A DNA stretch of 7,224 nt, taken from NCBI GenBank assembly GCA_023441125.1, contig JAEZQV010000195.1:1-7224 (forward strand). Reading direction: 5' to 3'. Under the pieces are notes generated by a model that was given only the letters and a program-made list of their open reading frames with translations, ran no database searches and was not told the DNA's origin. This DNA is from Bacillota bacterium. Lineage in GTDB: Bacteria; Bacillota_C; Negativicutes; Sporomusales; Sporomusaceae. Below are positions 1 through 6,806 of the stretch, in pieces; position 1 is the stretch's first letter, and the number at the start of each line of letters is the position of its first letter. Made by a program: the position numbers and the translations under genes.

Positions 1-1281
1 ATACGCATCGGATAGAATATTGACGGCTTTACGGCCTTCAATGGTATAGTCGCTGATCAGGCGCGGCACTTCCGGATCGATAGTGACCGCCAGTTTAACA
101 GCGGCGTTGTAGACAATCTCTTCAATATGCCTGGGGGTCAGCGGTTCAAAGTAGATTTCGGCACAACGCGAGCGGACGGCAGGCATAATATCGACAGCCT
201 CGCGCGTGGTGGCGCCAATCAGGATAAAATCGGCCGGCGCCCCTTCTTCAAAGAGCTTTTTAATATATTTGGGCACGCTGGCATCAGACGGGTCATAGTA
301 GGCGGAATCAAAAAACACCCGTTTGTCTTCCAGCACTTTTAACAGCTTGTTTTGCAGCATGGGGTCCATTTCACCAATTTCATCAATAAACAAAATACCG
401 CCATGCGCATCGGTCGCTAAACCGGGTTTGGGCTCAGGCACGCCGCTTTCAGCCAGGTCGCGGCGCGCCCCCTGATAGATGGGGTCATGCACCGAGCCTA
501 ACAGCGGATTGGTCACATCCCGCGGGTCCCAGCGCAGCGTTGTGCCGTCGACCTCCACAAAGGGAGCATCCTGGGCAAAGGGCGTGCCTTTCAGCTTCTT
601 GGCTTCTTCCAGGACCAGCCTGGCGGCCGTGGTTTTGCCTTCTCCCGGCGGTCCGTAGAGAATAAGATGCTGCGGGTAAGGCGAAGCCAGCTTGGCCCGA
701 AGAGCCTCTACCGCCCGTTCCTGGCCGACAATCTCGTCCAGGCTGGCCGGCCGCAATATTTCCATGGCCGAGCGGGTCAGTTTGCGGGTTTCCAGTTTTT
801 CCAACAGGGCATACTTTTTCAGCGTTTGCGGATTCTCGGCATTGGCCGGGCTTTCTTCTTTAATAACCTGATTACGGATTTCCTGCATGTATTCCTGATG
901 GCGTTCTTCCATCTTTTCGGCGATTTTCTTTTCCAGACGATCCTCCACCGTCCGGCGGGCGCACAAATCGGCCAGTTCATCTTCAATCTCAGCCAGAATG
1001 CCCGGAATATCCTGCACGGCCGGCAATTGTTCGATGGTGGGATCTTCAAACACCAGTTTTTGGAGCGCCAGTACCCGTTCCGGCAGGCTGCTCGAACGCA
1101 TAAGTTCCAGCGCTCCCAGTTTGCCTGCTTTGAGTACGACTTTTTCGGCTCCAAGGACACCGGTGTACAAACCGTACAAGGCGGCTACCTGGCGTTTAAG
1201 CTGATCTTCCTGATTGCCGCGACCGCTGACAGAGCGCTCGCCGCTGCCACTACGTACCAGTTTGTTAAAAAAATCTTTCAT
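1..1281 (-). CDS. lonC: Lon-family ATP-dependent protease, LonC type (C-terminal part outside window)
   Basis: An open frame of 427 codons runs from an ATG at 1281 off the window edge without a stop. Residues 1-180 have no membrane segment and include a charged, probably coiled-coil stretch (about 108-165). The AAA+ module follows: Walker A GPPGEGKTT (210-218), Walker B GGILFIDEIGE (294-304, D300/E301), sensor-1-like ILIGATT (353-359) and an arginine motif RSRC (370-373). The ATPase core closely resembles the spore proteases LonB/LonC. The longer soluble N-terminus, rather than a short membrane anchor, favours LonC, a family known mainly from spore formers. The Ser-Lys protease domain should follow beyond position 1 and is not visible, so proteolytic competence is unproven here. 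A GAAAGG ribosome site lies about 7 bases before the ATG. The gene starts 25 bases after rplI, so it is probably the last visible gene of the gdpP-rplI operon. I saw no forespore-type promoter directly upstream. LonB is the main alternative name. Confidence 0.82.
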   Translation of the reverse strand, partial: MKDFFNKLVRSGSGERSVSGRGNQEDQLKRQVAALYGLYTGVLGAEKVVLKAGKLGALELMRSSSLPERVLALQKLVFEDPTIEQLPAVQDIPGILAEIEDELADLCARRTVEDRLEKKIAEKMEERHQEYMQEIRNQVIKEESPANAENPQTLKKYALLEKLETRKLTRSAMEILRPASLDEIVGQERAVEALRAKLASPYPQHLILYGPPGEGKTTAARLVLEEAKKLKGTPFAQDAPFVEVDGTTLRWDPRDVTNPLLGSVHDPIYQGARRDLAESGVPEPKPGLATDAHGGILFIDEIGEMDPMLQNKLLKVLEDKRVFFDSAYYDPSDASVPKYIKKLFEEGAPADFILIGATTREAVDIMPAVRSRCAEIYFEPLTPRHIEEIVYNAAVKLAVTIDPEVPRLISDYTIEGRKAVNILSDAY

Positions 1282-1306
1282 AATAGTACCTTTCTATGTT
1301 CGGGTT

Positions 1307-1753
1307 TTATTCAGCGGAAAGGATAACCTGAATCTGGGTACTGACTTCGGGATGCAATTTGATCGGAACAGTAAAGGTTCCTAAGGATTTTAAAGCGTCT
1401 TTCAATTCAATTTTGCGCTTATCCAGCTCAAGTTTGTGTTCTTTGGCCAGGGCATCGGCAATATCTTTCGCCGTTACCGAGCCGAACAAACGGCCGCCTT
1501 CCCCCATTTTCACCGGGATGGTGACGGTGACTTTGGCCATTTGGGCCCCCAGCAGCTTGGCTTCATCCAGGAGACGCTCCTTTTTGCGCTCCTCGGACGC
1601 CTTTTGCAGGTTAGCCGTGTTTACATTATTGGCAGTGGCCAAAATGGCCAGCTTTTGCGGCAGGAGGTAGTTGCGGGCATAGCCTTCCGACACCTCAATT
1701 ATATCACCTTTTTTACCGAGTTTTTTCACTTCTTGCTGCAGAATTACCTTCAT
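1307..1753 (-). CDS. rplI: 50S ribosomal protein L9
   Basis: This encodes 148 residues, the normal length for bacterial L9 (about 149). L9 binds 23S rRNA near the base of the L1 stalk and helps limit frameshifting. The N-terminal rRNA-binding domain is clear: MKVILQQEVKKLGKKGDI, then the GYARNYLLP motif (about 25-33). It is followed by the long connecting helix (about 40-75, rich in K/E/A) and the C-terminal domain with GRLFGSVTAKDIADAL (about 87-102). The ATG at 1753 is chosen over an in-frame GTG at 1762, because AAAGGAGA at 1763-1770 is correctly spaced only from the ATG and every L9 begins MKVIL. The first 41 bases overlap the end of gdpP in another frame, implying translational coupling. 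The gdpP-rplI-replication gene neighbourhood is conserved in Firmicutes. Confidence 0.97.
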   Translation of the reverse strand: MKVILQQEVKKLGKKGDIIEVSEGYARNYLLPQKLAILATANNVNTANLQKASEERKKERLLDEAKLLGAQMAKVTVTIPVKMGEGGRLFGSVTAKDIADALAKEHKLELDKRKIELKDALKSLGTFTVPIKLHPEVSTQIQVILSAE

Positions 1754-3716
1754 GCGATCCACTCTCCTTTATGTAGCTATCAATTATCTCAATAATGCGG
1801 GCTTTCACCTGCTCGATGGTAGCGTTTTTTACCTTGGCGCCGGCTACCGACTGGTGGCCGCCGCCGCCTAGCTGTTCCATAATGACCTGGACGTTGATAT
1901 CGCCGTGCGACCTGGCGCTGACGCCAATACTGTCATCAGCCTTAAACAGTACAAAGCTGACGCGCACCCCTTCGATATTTAACATCATATCGGCCGTTTG
2001 CGCAGCTGCGATCTGTGGGTTTTTTACATCAGCCGGACAGATGGCAATGACTACGCCGTCATACGGCATTTCGGTATTGTCAATAATCGCCGCATGATTC
2101 TTTACGGTCTCAAAGTCAACGCGGAACAGATGCCTGACCAGCGTCGGGTCGGCCCCGGCCCGCCGCAGATAGGAGGCCGCCTCGAAGGTGCGTACCCCGG
2201 TCTGCACGGCGAAATTCTTGGTATCCACGACAATGCCGGCATATAAGGCTGATGCTTCCAGCCGGTTTAAATCAATTTTTTCATCAAAATAACCGAGCAG
2301 TTCGGTAACCAGCTCACTGGTGGAGGAGGCCGACGGTTCAAGATAAATCAGCAGGGTATTGGCAATGATGGTCTCCGCCCGGCGGTGATGGTCAATAATT
2401 ACCGTCCGTTCGGCTTTAACCAGCACATCCGGCGCCGCCGCCAGTTCGGGGCGGTGGGTATCGACGATGAATACCAGCGTCTTGGCACTAACCAGCAAGG
2501 CCGCCTGCATGGGCGAAATAAACAACTCCCGGTATTCTTCGTAATCAAGCAGCAGTTCGGATAATTTATCAACGGCTACACCGGGCTGACTGACAACAAC
2601 ATGGACCTGCTTGCCCATATGCCGCACCATCTTGGCTACGCCCAGCGCGGCGCCCAGGCTGTCAAAGTCTTCGCCGGTGTGACCCATAATGACAATACTT
2701 TCGGCTTGCTCAATCAGTTCCCGGATAGCCTGCGCCACAATCCGGGCCTTGACCCGGGTGTTTTTCTCCACCGCTTTGGCTTTCCCGCCAAAGAACTGGA
2801 CTTTGCCGCTAATATTCACGGCCGCCTGATCACCGCCGCGGCTCAAGGCCAAATCAAGCCCGGCCTGGGCACGCTGGCCCAGCTCGGCAATGGAGCTTTC
2901 GCCGGTGGCCGCGCCAATACTCAGGGTTACCGGAATTTTGTTGCCGGCATGGATGCCGCGGATGCGGTCCAGGATTTCAAATTTGTCGCCGGTCATGAGC
3001 CGGTCCAGGGCGCAGCGGTTCAATACGGCAATATAAGTGTCTTCGGTGTATTTCTTCAGATGGCCGTCCATTTCGGTTATCCACTCGGCCAGCATCCGGT
3101 TAACCTCGCCTAAAATCGCCGTGCGCTGGCTTTCCGTCAGGCCGGTTAAGACATCATCGTAGTTGTCGATCTGGATGTAGGCCAGTACGGTCTGAATCCG
3201 GCAGCTGGCCGCCCGGTCGGACTCAATCCCGGTCACATCCGTTATATACAGCACCATTAATCCCTGTTCCACCGGCCGGTGGACAATGTCGTAATGGTTC
3301 TTGCCGGTATCCAGTTTTATCTGCCCCTCTTTGCCGGTCATAGTATCCAGCGGCAGCGTCGGCCATATTTTCAGCAGCGACTGGCCGGGGTCGGCCGGCT
3401 CAGTCACCCATTGGGCGAACAGGCTGTTGCGCCAGTAGATGATGCCGGTCTTATCCACGATCACCACCGCCAGCGGCAAATTGCTGAAGGCCTGGGCAGC
3501 CGCCTTGTCTACGCAGCGGCCCACGGTTTCCAGGTAGTTATTCACTTCGTTTTGCCGCATAATATAGCGTTCCCGCCCGTACAAATACAGCGCATACAGC
3601 AAGATGGCGCCGAGTATGGCGGCATAAGGGTTGTAGTAGCCAATAATCAGCAAAAAGGCTGCCGTTACTGCCAGATAGATGCGGGTGTCAAACCAAAATG
3701 ACGGTCCTTGAGGCAT
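1713..3716 (-). CDS. gdpP: GdpP/YybT cyclic-di-AMP phosphodiesterase
   Basis: This 667-residue membrane protein hydrolyses c-di-AMP to 5'-pApA and so adjusts potassium and osmolyte handling, cell-wall stress responses and sporulation (family knowledge from B. subtilis GdpP, about 659 residues). In order: two membrane helices (about 11-28 and 30-46); a PAS domain (about 75-165, haem-binding in characterised homologues); a degenerate GGDEF domain (about 170-305) reading SRGGDQ at 292-297, as is usual for GdpP; a DHH domain (about 338-505); and DHHA1 (about 550-650). Catalytic metal-site motifs are intact: H346/D350/D352 in GHTGEDFDS, D419 in FIVDTH, D442-H443-H444 in IIDHHRR and D498 in VVDTKN. 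The substrate-binding GGGGH is at 617-621. AGGAGG lies 7 bases before the ATG, in the 14-base gap after yybS. The last 41 bases overlap rplI, and the final 15 or so residues form a polar tail. The enzyme should be active. Confidence 0.96.
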   Translation of the reverse strand: MPQGPSFWFDTRIYLAVTAAFLLIIGYYNPYAAILGAILLYALYLYGRERYIMRQNEVNNYLETVGRCVDKAAAQAFSNLPLAVVIVDKTGIIYWRNSLFAQWVTEPADPGQSLLKIWPTLPLDTMTGKEGQIKLDTGKNHYDIVHRPVEQGLMVLYITDVTGIESDRAASCRIQTVLAYIQIDNYDDVLTGLTESQRTAILGEVNRMLAEWITEMDGHLKKYTEDTYIAVLNRCALDRLMTGDKFEILDRIRGIHAGNKIPVTLSIGAATGESSIAELGQRAQAGLDLALSRGGDQAAVNISGKVQFFGGKAKAVEKNTRVKARIVAQAIRELIEQAESIVIMGHTGEDFDSLGAALGVAKMVRHMGKQVHVVVSQPGVAVDKLSELLLDYEEYRELFISPMQAALLVSAKTLVFIVDTHRPELAAAPDVLVKAERTVIIDHHRRAETIIANTLLIYLEPSASSTSELVTELLGYFDEKIDLNRLEASALYAGIVVDTKNFAVQTGVRTFEAASYLRRAGADPTLVRHLFRVDFETVKNHAAIIDNTEMPYDGVVIAICPADVKNPQIAAAQTADMMLNIEGVRVSFVLFKADDSIGVSARSHGDINVQVIMEQLGGGGHQSVAGAKVKNATIEQVKARIIEIIDSYIKESGSHEGNSAARSEKTR
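1763..1770 (-). promoter_or_regulatory. ribosome binding site of rplI, lying inside gdpP
   Basis: AAAGGAGA on the minus strand, with its GGAG core 10 bases before the ATG at 1753. It lies within the coding sequence of gdpP and decides the rplI start. The alternative GTG at 1762 would directly abut this site and could not use it. Confidence 0.85.
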
Positions 3717-3730
3717 GTTAATTCCTCCTG

Positions 3731-4690
3731 TTACTCCAAACGCGAAGCACGCAGTTGACGATAATCGAAAATGAGATCAAATGCACCGCCGATAATCAGC
3801 GCCTGCATGAAAATACCGTTAGAAAATATCAAGAACAGTATAATACTCCGGACTATTCTTGACAAATTGTATTTATCGGCAAGAAAGTAAAACACAGCCA
3901 GACCCTGGACAAAGAGCAGCATGGCGGTAAATACCTGGAGATTCATGCCTGAATTGTATAACAGCTCAATCTCACGGCTATGGCCCCAATAAACGGCCAC
4001 CATGCCTACGGCCAATGCATAGATAGTCAGACGCGGCATGGTCCAGCGCCGAAAGGGTGGAAAGGACTCAATAGGCTGACCAAGCTTAGCCAAGACGAGC
4101 TTGGCCACCAGAAAATTTAGAAAGGTATCAAAAATGGCTGCGAAGGCAAAAACGGCTGGCAGAATAATTTTCATCATGGCAATCATCGGGCGCATACTTG
4201 CTTCCATTACGGCTAAATCCTCTGCTTTCATGCCCATGCCTCGGTAAAATTCTATAGCCTGCTCAAGGCCTTTAGTCATAGCTTCGGTTTGCAAATTAAG
4301 GGGATTATAGCCCATGACGACAGCACTGATGGCAATCACAGCAGCCTTGGAAATCAGCGAGGCCCCAGTCCCGAATAGAAGCGTTTTGGCAGGAGGAAAT
4401 CCCTGCCGGATGGCGTAGCCGAGCACAATGCCAATTAACCCGGAGCCCACAACGACCAAAACAGCATTAAGCGGATGCATCAGGAGCGCAATGATAATGC
4501 CGGCGGCCACTACTGCCATTATACTCCATTTGTAGCCGTGCCGCACACCCAAGAGCACAATGGGGACAGGCCAGAGCAAACTGACAAAAGCACCAAGTAC
4601 AGGCACGTAGGTACTGATAAAAGCAAAGATAATGGCAACGGCAGTCAGTACGCCACCTTCAACCACCGGTCTAACCGGACTTTTTTGCAT
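3731..4690 (-). CDS. yybS: DUF2232/YybS-family multi-pass membrane protein
   Basis: This encodes 319 residues, very hydrophobic, with roughly eight membrane helices (approximately 13-30, 33-48, 54-70, 75-93, 105-127, 160-187, 218-236, 248-270 and 276-300, the first two perhaps one hairpin). The start MQKSPVRPVVEGGVLTAVAIIFAFIS and the position directly before gdpP identify it as the DUF2232/YybS family, whose fold is thought to be related to the substrate-binding S components of ECF transporters. No biochemical role is established, and no substrate can be read from the sequence. A 15-20 residue amphipathic insertion (about 130-158, rich in M/E/K) separates the two membrane halves. The gene starts 3 bases after the stop of the MazG-like gene, and its GAGGTG ribosome site overlaps that stop, so the two are probably translationally coupled. 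Its constant partnership with gdpP suggests, but does not show, a link to membrane or c-di-AMP physiology. Confidence 0.88.
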   Translation of the reverse strand: MQKSPVRPVVEGGVLTAVAIIFAFISTYVPVLGAFVSLLWPVPIVLLGVRHGYKWSIMAVVAAGIIIALLMHPLNAVLVVVGSGLIGIVLGYAIRQGFPPAKTLLFGTGASLISKAAVIAISAVVMGYNPLNLQTEAMTKGLEQAIEFYRGMGMKAEDLAVMEASMRPMIAMMKIILPAVFAFAAIFDTFLNFLVAKLVLAKLGQPIESFPPFRRWTMPRLTIYALAVGMVAVYWGHSREIELLYNSGMNLQVFTAMLLFVQGLAVFYFLADKYNLSRIVRSIILFLIFSNGIFMQALIIGGAFDLIFDYRQLRASRLE

Positions 4691-4693
4691 ACT

Positions 4694-5002
4694 TCACCTC
4701 TTCTGGCGGAGAAAGCGGCGATACTCGCTCATGTCCCCGAACCAACGTTCAACTTCAGGCTCCTGGTCTATATTGTGCCCAAGCCTGGTATTTACCATCT
4801 CATCCATTTCAGAAAAATCGAAACCCAGCCGCCGGCCGAGAACAAAGACCAGAATAATTACCTGGGCCAGCGCCTCACCAATAGCCTGGCGGTTATTGCG
4901 GACCATGGCCTGGTATAGTTTGCCCACTTCGGTCAAAAGATCGGCTTTCAATCCCTCGATTAACCTCAGTCTGCGCAAGATATCTGATTCCTGGGAGAAC
5001 AC
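4694..5002 (-). CDS. small MazG-like protein with degenerate metal site
   Basis: This encodes 102 residues from a GTG start at 5002, supported by AAGGAGG (5010-5016) 7 bases upstream. The central pair of helices resembles the all-alpha MazG nucleotide pyrophosphohydrolase fold: LLTEVGKLYQAM (22-33) matches the EExxE helix, and GEALAQVIILVFVLGRRLGFDF (42-63) matches the ExxD helix, followed by the typical VNTRLGHN (70-77). In MazG enzymes the two helices supply four acidic metal ligands (ExxE, ExxD). Here only E25 of that set is clear; the others read K28, A44 and Q47. It matches the short 'MazG-like' proteins of about 100 residues found near DUF2232 genes in Firmicutes; none that I know of has an assigned function. 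A classical NTP pyrophosphatase activity looks unlikely from the sequence. It is the first gene of the yybS-gdpP-rplI-lonC run. Confidence 0.82.
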   Translation of the reverse strand: MFSQESDILRRLRLIEGLKADLLTEVGKLYQAMVRNNRQAIGEALAQVIILVFVLGRRLGFDFSEMDEMVNTRLGHNIDQEPEVERWFGDMSEYRRFLRQKR

Positions 5003-5009
5003 GTAACCG

Positions 5010-5016
5010 CCTCCTT
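5010..5016 (-). promoter_or_regulatory. ribosome binding site of the MazG-like gene
   Basis: AAGGAGG, a near-perfect anti-16S match, 7 bases before the GTG at 5002. It supports the non-ATG start of this small gene. Confidence 0.82.
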
Positions 5017-5073
5017 AGTCCATCCTGTTATATTCTAACGAGCCACGGTTATTTCCTGCTTTTCCTGACTGGG

Positions 5074-5105
5074 AAAATAGTATAAAACCCTGGCATGGGC
5101 CAGGG
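5074..5105 (-). terminator. intrinsic terminator-like hairpin in the leader of the mazG-like/yybS/gdpP operon
   Basis: On the minus strand CCCTGGC (5105-5099), loop CCAT, and GCCAGGG (5094-5088) form a perfect 7-bp stem. It is followed directly by TTTTATA and a second TTTT a few bases later. The T tract is interrupted, so strength is uncertain. It lies 78 bases after the kinase stop and could end kinase transcription. It also lies downstream of the only good promoter in this gap (5129-5157), so it would sit in the 5' leader of the next operon and might attenuate it. Confidence 0.65.
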
Positions 5106-5128
5106 GAAATACCGGTAATATTTATTTA

Positions 5129-5157
5129 AGTATAATAGCATATTCTGCTGTTGGCAA
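5129..5157 (-). promoter_or_regulatory. sigma-A-type promoter for the mazG-like/yybS/gdpP/rplI/lonC operon
   Basis: The -35 TTGCCA (5157-5152; consensus TTGACA) and -10 TATACT (5134-5129; consensus TATAAT) are separated by exactly 17 bases, five of six matches in each. Transcription would begin near 5122, about 120 bases before the GTG of the MazG-like gene. The rest of the 180-base gap (5003-5182) holds the hairpin at 5088-5105 and the ribosome site; I saw no second promoter of similar quality nearer the gene. Confidence 0.65.
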
Positions 5158-5182
5158 CTACCAGAGTGCAAATACTGCCTTC

Positions 5183-6676
5183 TTAAAATTTTACCAAAAC
5201 CGTTGTGCCGGTTATCGTGGACTGTACTTCAATGGTAGCCTGGTGCCGCTCAGCAATGCCGTAACATACCGATAAGCCTAAGCCTGTACCGTTAACTTTG
5301 CTGGTTAGAAACGGCCGGCCGAGACGTTCCAGGATATGCGGCGGAAAACCGGGGCCTTCATCCTGCACCGCCAATACCACCCGGTCCATTTCCTCATAGG
5401 TCCTGACGGTGACAACCCCGGCCTGCGGCATAGCCTCCAAGCCGTTGCGGACCAGGTTTAAAAGCAGCTGGCGGATTTCTTTCTCGTTTACATTGCGGCG
5501 ACGGACAGGTCCAAGCTCCACTACGACCGACTTGCCGGTAACAATGCCGTTGGTGATCAGCAGCGGCTCCATGGTTTGGATGATTTGATTCAGGTCCATG
5601 TCCTGATAGCAGGACTGTTTGCTTTTCGCCACCGATAAAAACTCGGAGATAATGGTATTGGCCCTGTCCAGTTCGCTGATCATCAGTTCAAAATGGTCCC
5701 GGTATAGCTGGCAGCCCTCCTTTTTCATCAGCATCTGCAAGAAACCCCGGACCGTAGTCAAAGGATTCCTTACTTCGTGGCTAATGCCGGCGGCCATCTG
5801 CCCAACCAGATTCATCCGGTCCAGGGTCAGCATTTCCTTTTGCAGCGTTTTAATTTCGGTAATGTCGTCAATGTTTATCAGCATATGCACTTTTTCATTT
5901 AATACGATCTCGGTAGCCGCCATGAGCCCGGTCCGCGGCTGCCCGTCCTTGGTATAAAACACGATCTCCCGGTTGAGGATGCGCCGGTCCTGCCAGAAGG
6001 CATGTCTGCTGTCTGCCTCGGTCTCCGGTGATACAAGGGTAAGTTCGCTGACAGTATGCCCGGCAGCCTCATTTCTGCTCCAGCCTGTTATGGTTACAAA
6101 ACTATTGTTCACATCAATAATCGAGCCTTGTCGGTCAAGAATCGCCATGATCCCGGGACTGGTGTTAAAGACGGTATGGAATCGCTTGTTAGCCAGTTTG
6201 AGCGCGTCCGTGTATTCGCCGACAGTATACTCCAGCTGCCGGGACTTCTCTCTTTCCTGCAGGCGCGGCATATACCGCGACACATCCATAATGGTTAACA
6301 GCAGGCCGGCTGCGCGGCCACTCACCACAATGCGCTTTAATGTCCACTCATAATGGGGCAGGCCCACCGACGGCAGCCAGGCGCTGGCCGAATAAAGCTC
6401 CCCCGTCGCCAGGGTATGCCGGCATATGGCGGCGAGGTGGTCACTGTAGGCACCGCCCATTTGCGGCGCAAAAATTTCGGTGATTGTACAGCCGATTATG
6501 GTATCCGGACTGGTATTCAGCCGGCCGGCCAACCAATGATTCACCAGAATACAGCCTAACGTTGTATCAAACATAGCGATTCCCAGCGGCGCCTGCTCAA
6601 GAATAGCTGCAAAAAAAGCTTGATACTGCAGCTCCTCCCTGCTGTCAAAACGAGCAGCTTGCTTACAATACTGCAC
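5183..6676 (-). CDS. two-PAS cytoplasmic sensor histidine kinase, sporulation-kinase type
   Basis: This encodes 497 residues, with no membrane segment or signal peptide. In order: PAS 1 (about 20-132), a short charged helical linker (about 137-165), PAS 2 (about 164-277, with the typical DVNNSFVTITGWSRNE), HisKA with phospho-acceptor H300 in GISHEVRNPLTTVRGFLQML, and a HATPase domain. The latter has an N-box (LLLNLVRNGLEAM, N407/N411), G1 (DEGPGF, 439-444), a probable F-box (PFLTSK, 455-460) and G2 (NGTGLGLSV, 462-470). All catalytic boxes are intact. The HEVRNPLT...GFLQ H-box and PAS layout resemble Bacillus KinA/KinE and other kinases feeding Spo0F or Spo0A. No regulator gene is adjacent, which fits an orphan phosphorelay kinase. 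The GTG start at 6676 is supported by AGGAGGAG ending 7 bases upstream. A sigma-H-like promoter at 6777-6805 supports a role at sporulation entry. The ligand sensed and the exact partner are unknown. Confidence 0.9.
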   Translation of the reverse strand: MQYCKQAARFDSREELQYQAFFAAILEQAPLGIAMFDTTLGCILVNHWLAGRLNTSPDTIIGCTITEIFAPQMGGAYSDHLAAICRHTLATGELYSASAWLPSVGLPHYEWTLKRIVVSGRAAGLLLTIMDVSRYMPRLQEREKSRQLEYTVGEYTDALKLANKRFHTVFNTSPGIMAILDRQGSIIDVNNSFVTITGWSRNEAAGHTVSELTLVSPETEADSRHAFWQDRRILNREIVFYTKDGQPRTGLMAATEIVLNEKVHMLINIDDITEIKTLQKEMLTLDRMNLVGQMAAGISHEVRNPLTTVRGFLQMLMKKEGCQLYRDHFELMISELDRANTIISEFLSVAKSKQSCYQDMDLNQIIQTMEPLLITNGIVTGKSVVVELGPVRRRNVNEKEIRQLLLNLVRNGLEAMPQAGVVTVRTYEEMDRVVLAVQDEGPGFPPHILERLGRPFLTSKVNGTGLGLSVCYGIAERHQATIEVQSTITGTTVLVKF

Positions 6677-6683
6677 AGACTTA

Positions 6684-6691
6684 CTCCTCCT
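6684..6691 (-). promoter_or_regulatory. ribosome binding site of the sensor kinase
   Basis: AGGAGGAG on the minus strand, 7 bases before the GTG at 6676. Its strength and spacing support this non-ATG start; the next in-frame ATG, at residue 35, would cut into PAS 1. Confidence 0.82.
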
Positions 6692-6776
6692 GTTGGTTCC
6701 AGCCTGTCAGACCTTTCTGCCGAACCATATATTACGCCAGCCTAACTTTTTCCTACGCAGCGCTTTGTAAGGATAT

Positions 6777-6805
6777 ATATTCCATATCGTCCAGAAAATA
6801 CCTTT
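6777..6805 (-). promoter_or_regulatory. sigma-H-type promoter of the sensor kinase
   Basis: The minus strand carries AAAGGTATT (6805-6797), 11 bases, then ATGGAATAT (6785-6777). Against the Bacillus sigma-H consensus as I recall it (RnAGGAwWW, 11-12 bases, RnnGAATww), this is one mismatch in the -35 (T for A), none in the -10, and allowed spacing. Transcription would start near 6770, giving a leader of roughly 95 bases. I saw no good sigma-A promoter in the 187-base gap 6677-6863. The rest of the gap holds the rpsR terminator and the kinase ribosome site. Confidence 0.6.
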
Positions 6806-6806
6806 T

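Noticed and set aside
819..1160. Minus-strand open frame of 113 codons inside the LonC gene
   Set aside because: It is a different frame of the same strand; the LonC frame is continuous through this stretch, so there is no frameshift and no separate gene.
667..1326. Plus-strand open frame of 219 codons
   Set aside because: It lies antisense to the LonC gene, whose Walker A/B motifs are unmistakable; the translation has no recognisable family and no ribosome site.
1754..1762. Upstream GTG start adding three residues to L9
   Set aside because: The ribosome site directly abuts this GTG, and L9 proteins start at the MKVIL methionine, so the ATG at 1753 is preferred.
2601..3113. Plus-strand open frame of 170 codons
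   Set aside because: It is an antisense shadow of the GGDEF/DHH part of gdpP, a consequence of G+C-rich third positions; no ribosome site or known motif.
4475..4918. Plus-strand open frame of 147 codons crossing two genes
   Set aside because: It runs antisense across the yybS/MazG-like junction; its composition is arbitrary, while both minus-strand genes have ribosome sites and family features.
5003..5128. Riboswitch (for example a c-di-AMP ydaO/yuaA type) in the gdpP operon leader
   Set aside because: The leader is only about 120 bases, and I could not recognise the conserved core of any known riboswitch class in it.
6677..6770. Second sigma-H-like -35 (GTAGGAAAA) in the kinase leader
   Set aside because: The -35 block matches well, but no acceptable GAAT-type -10 lies 11-12 bases downstream; the site at 6777-6805 fits in both blocks.
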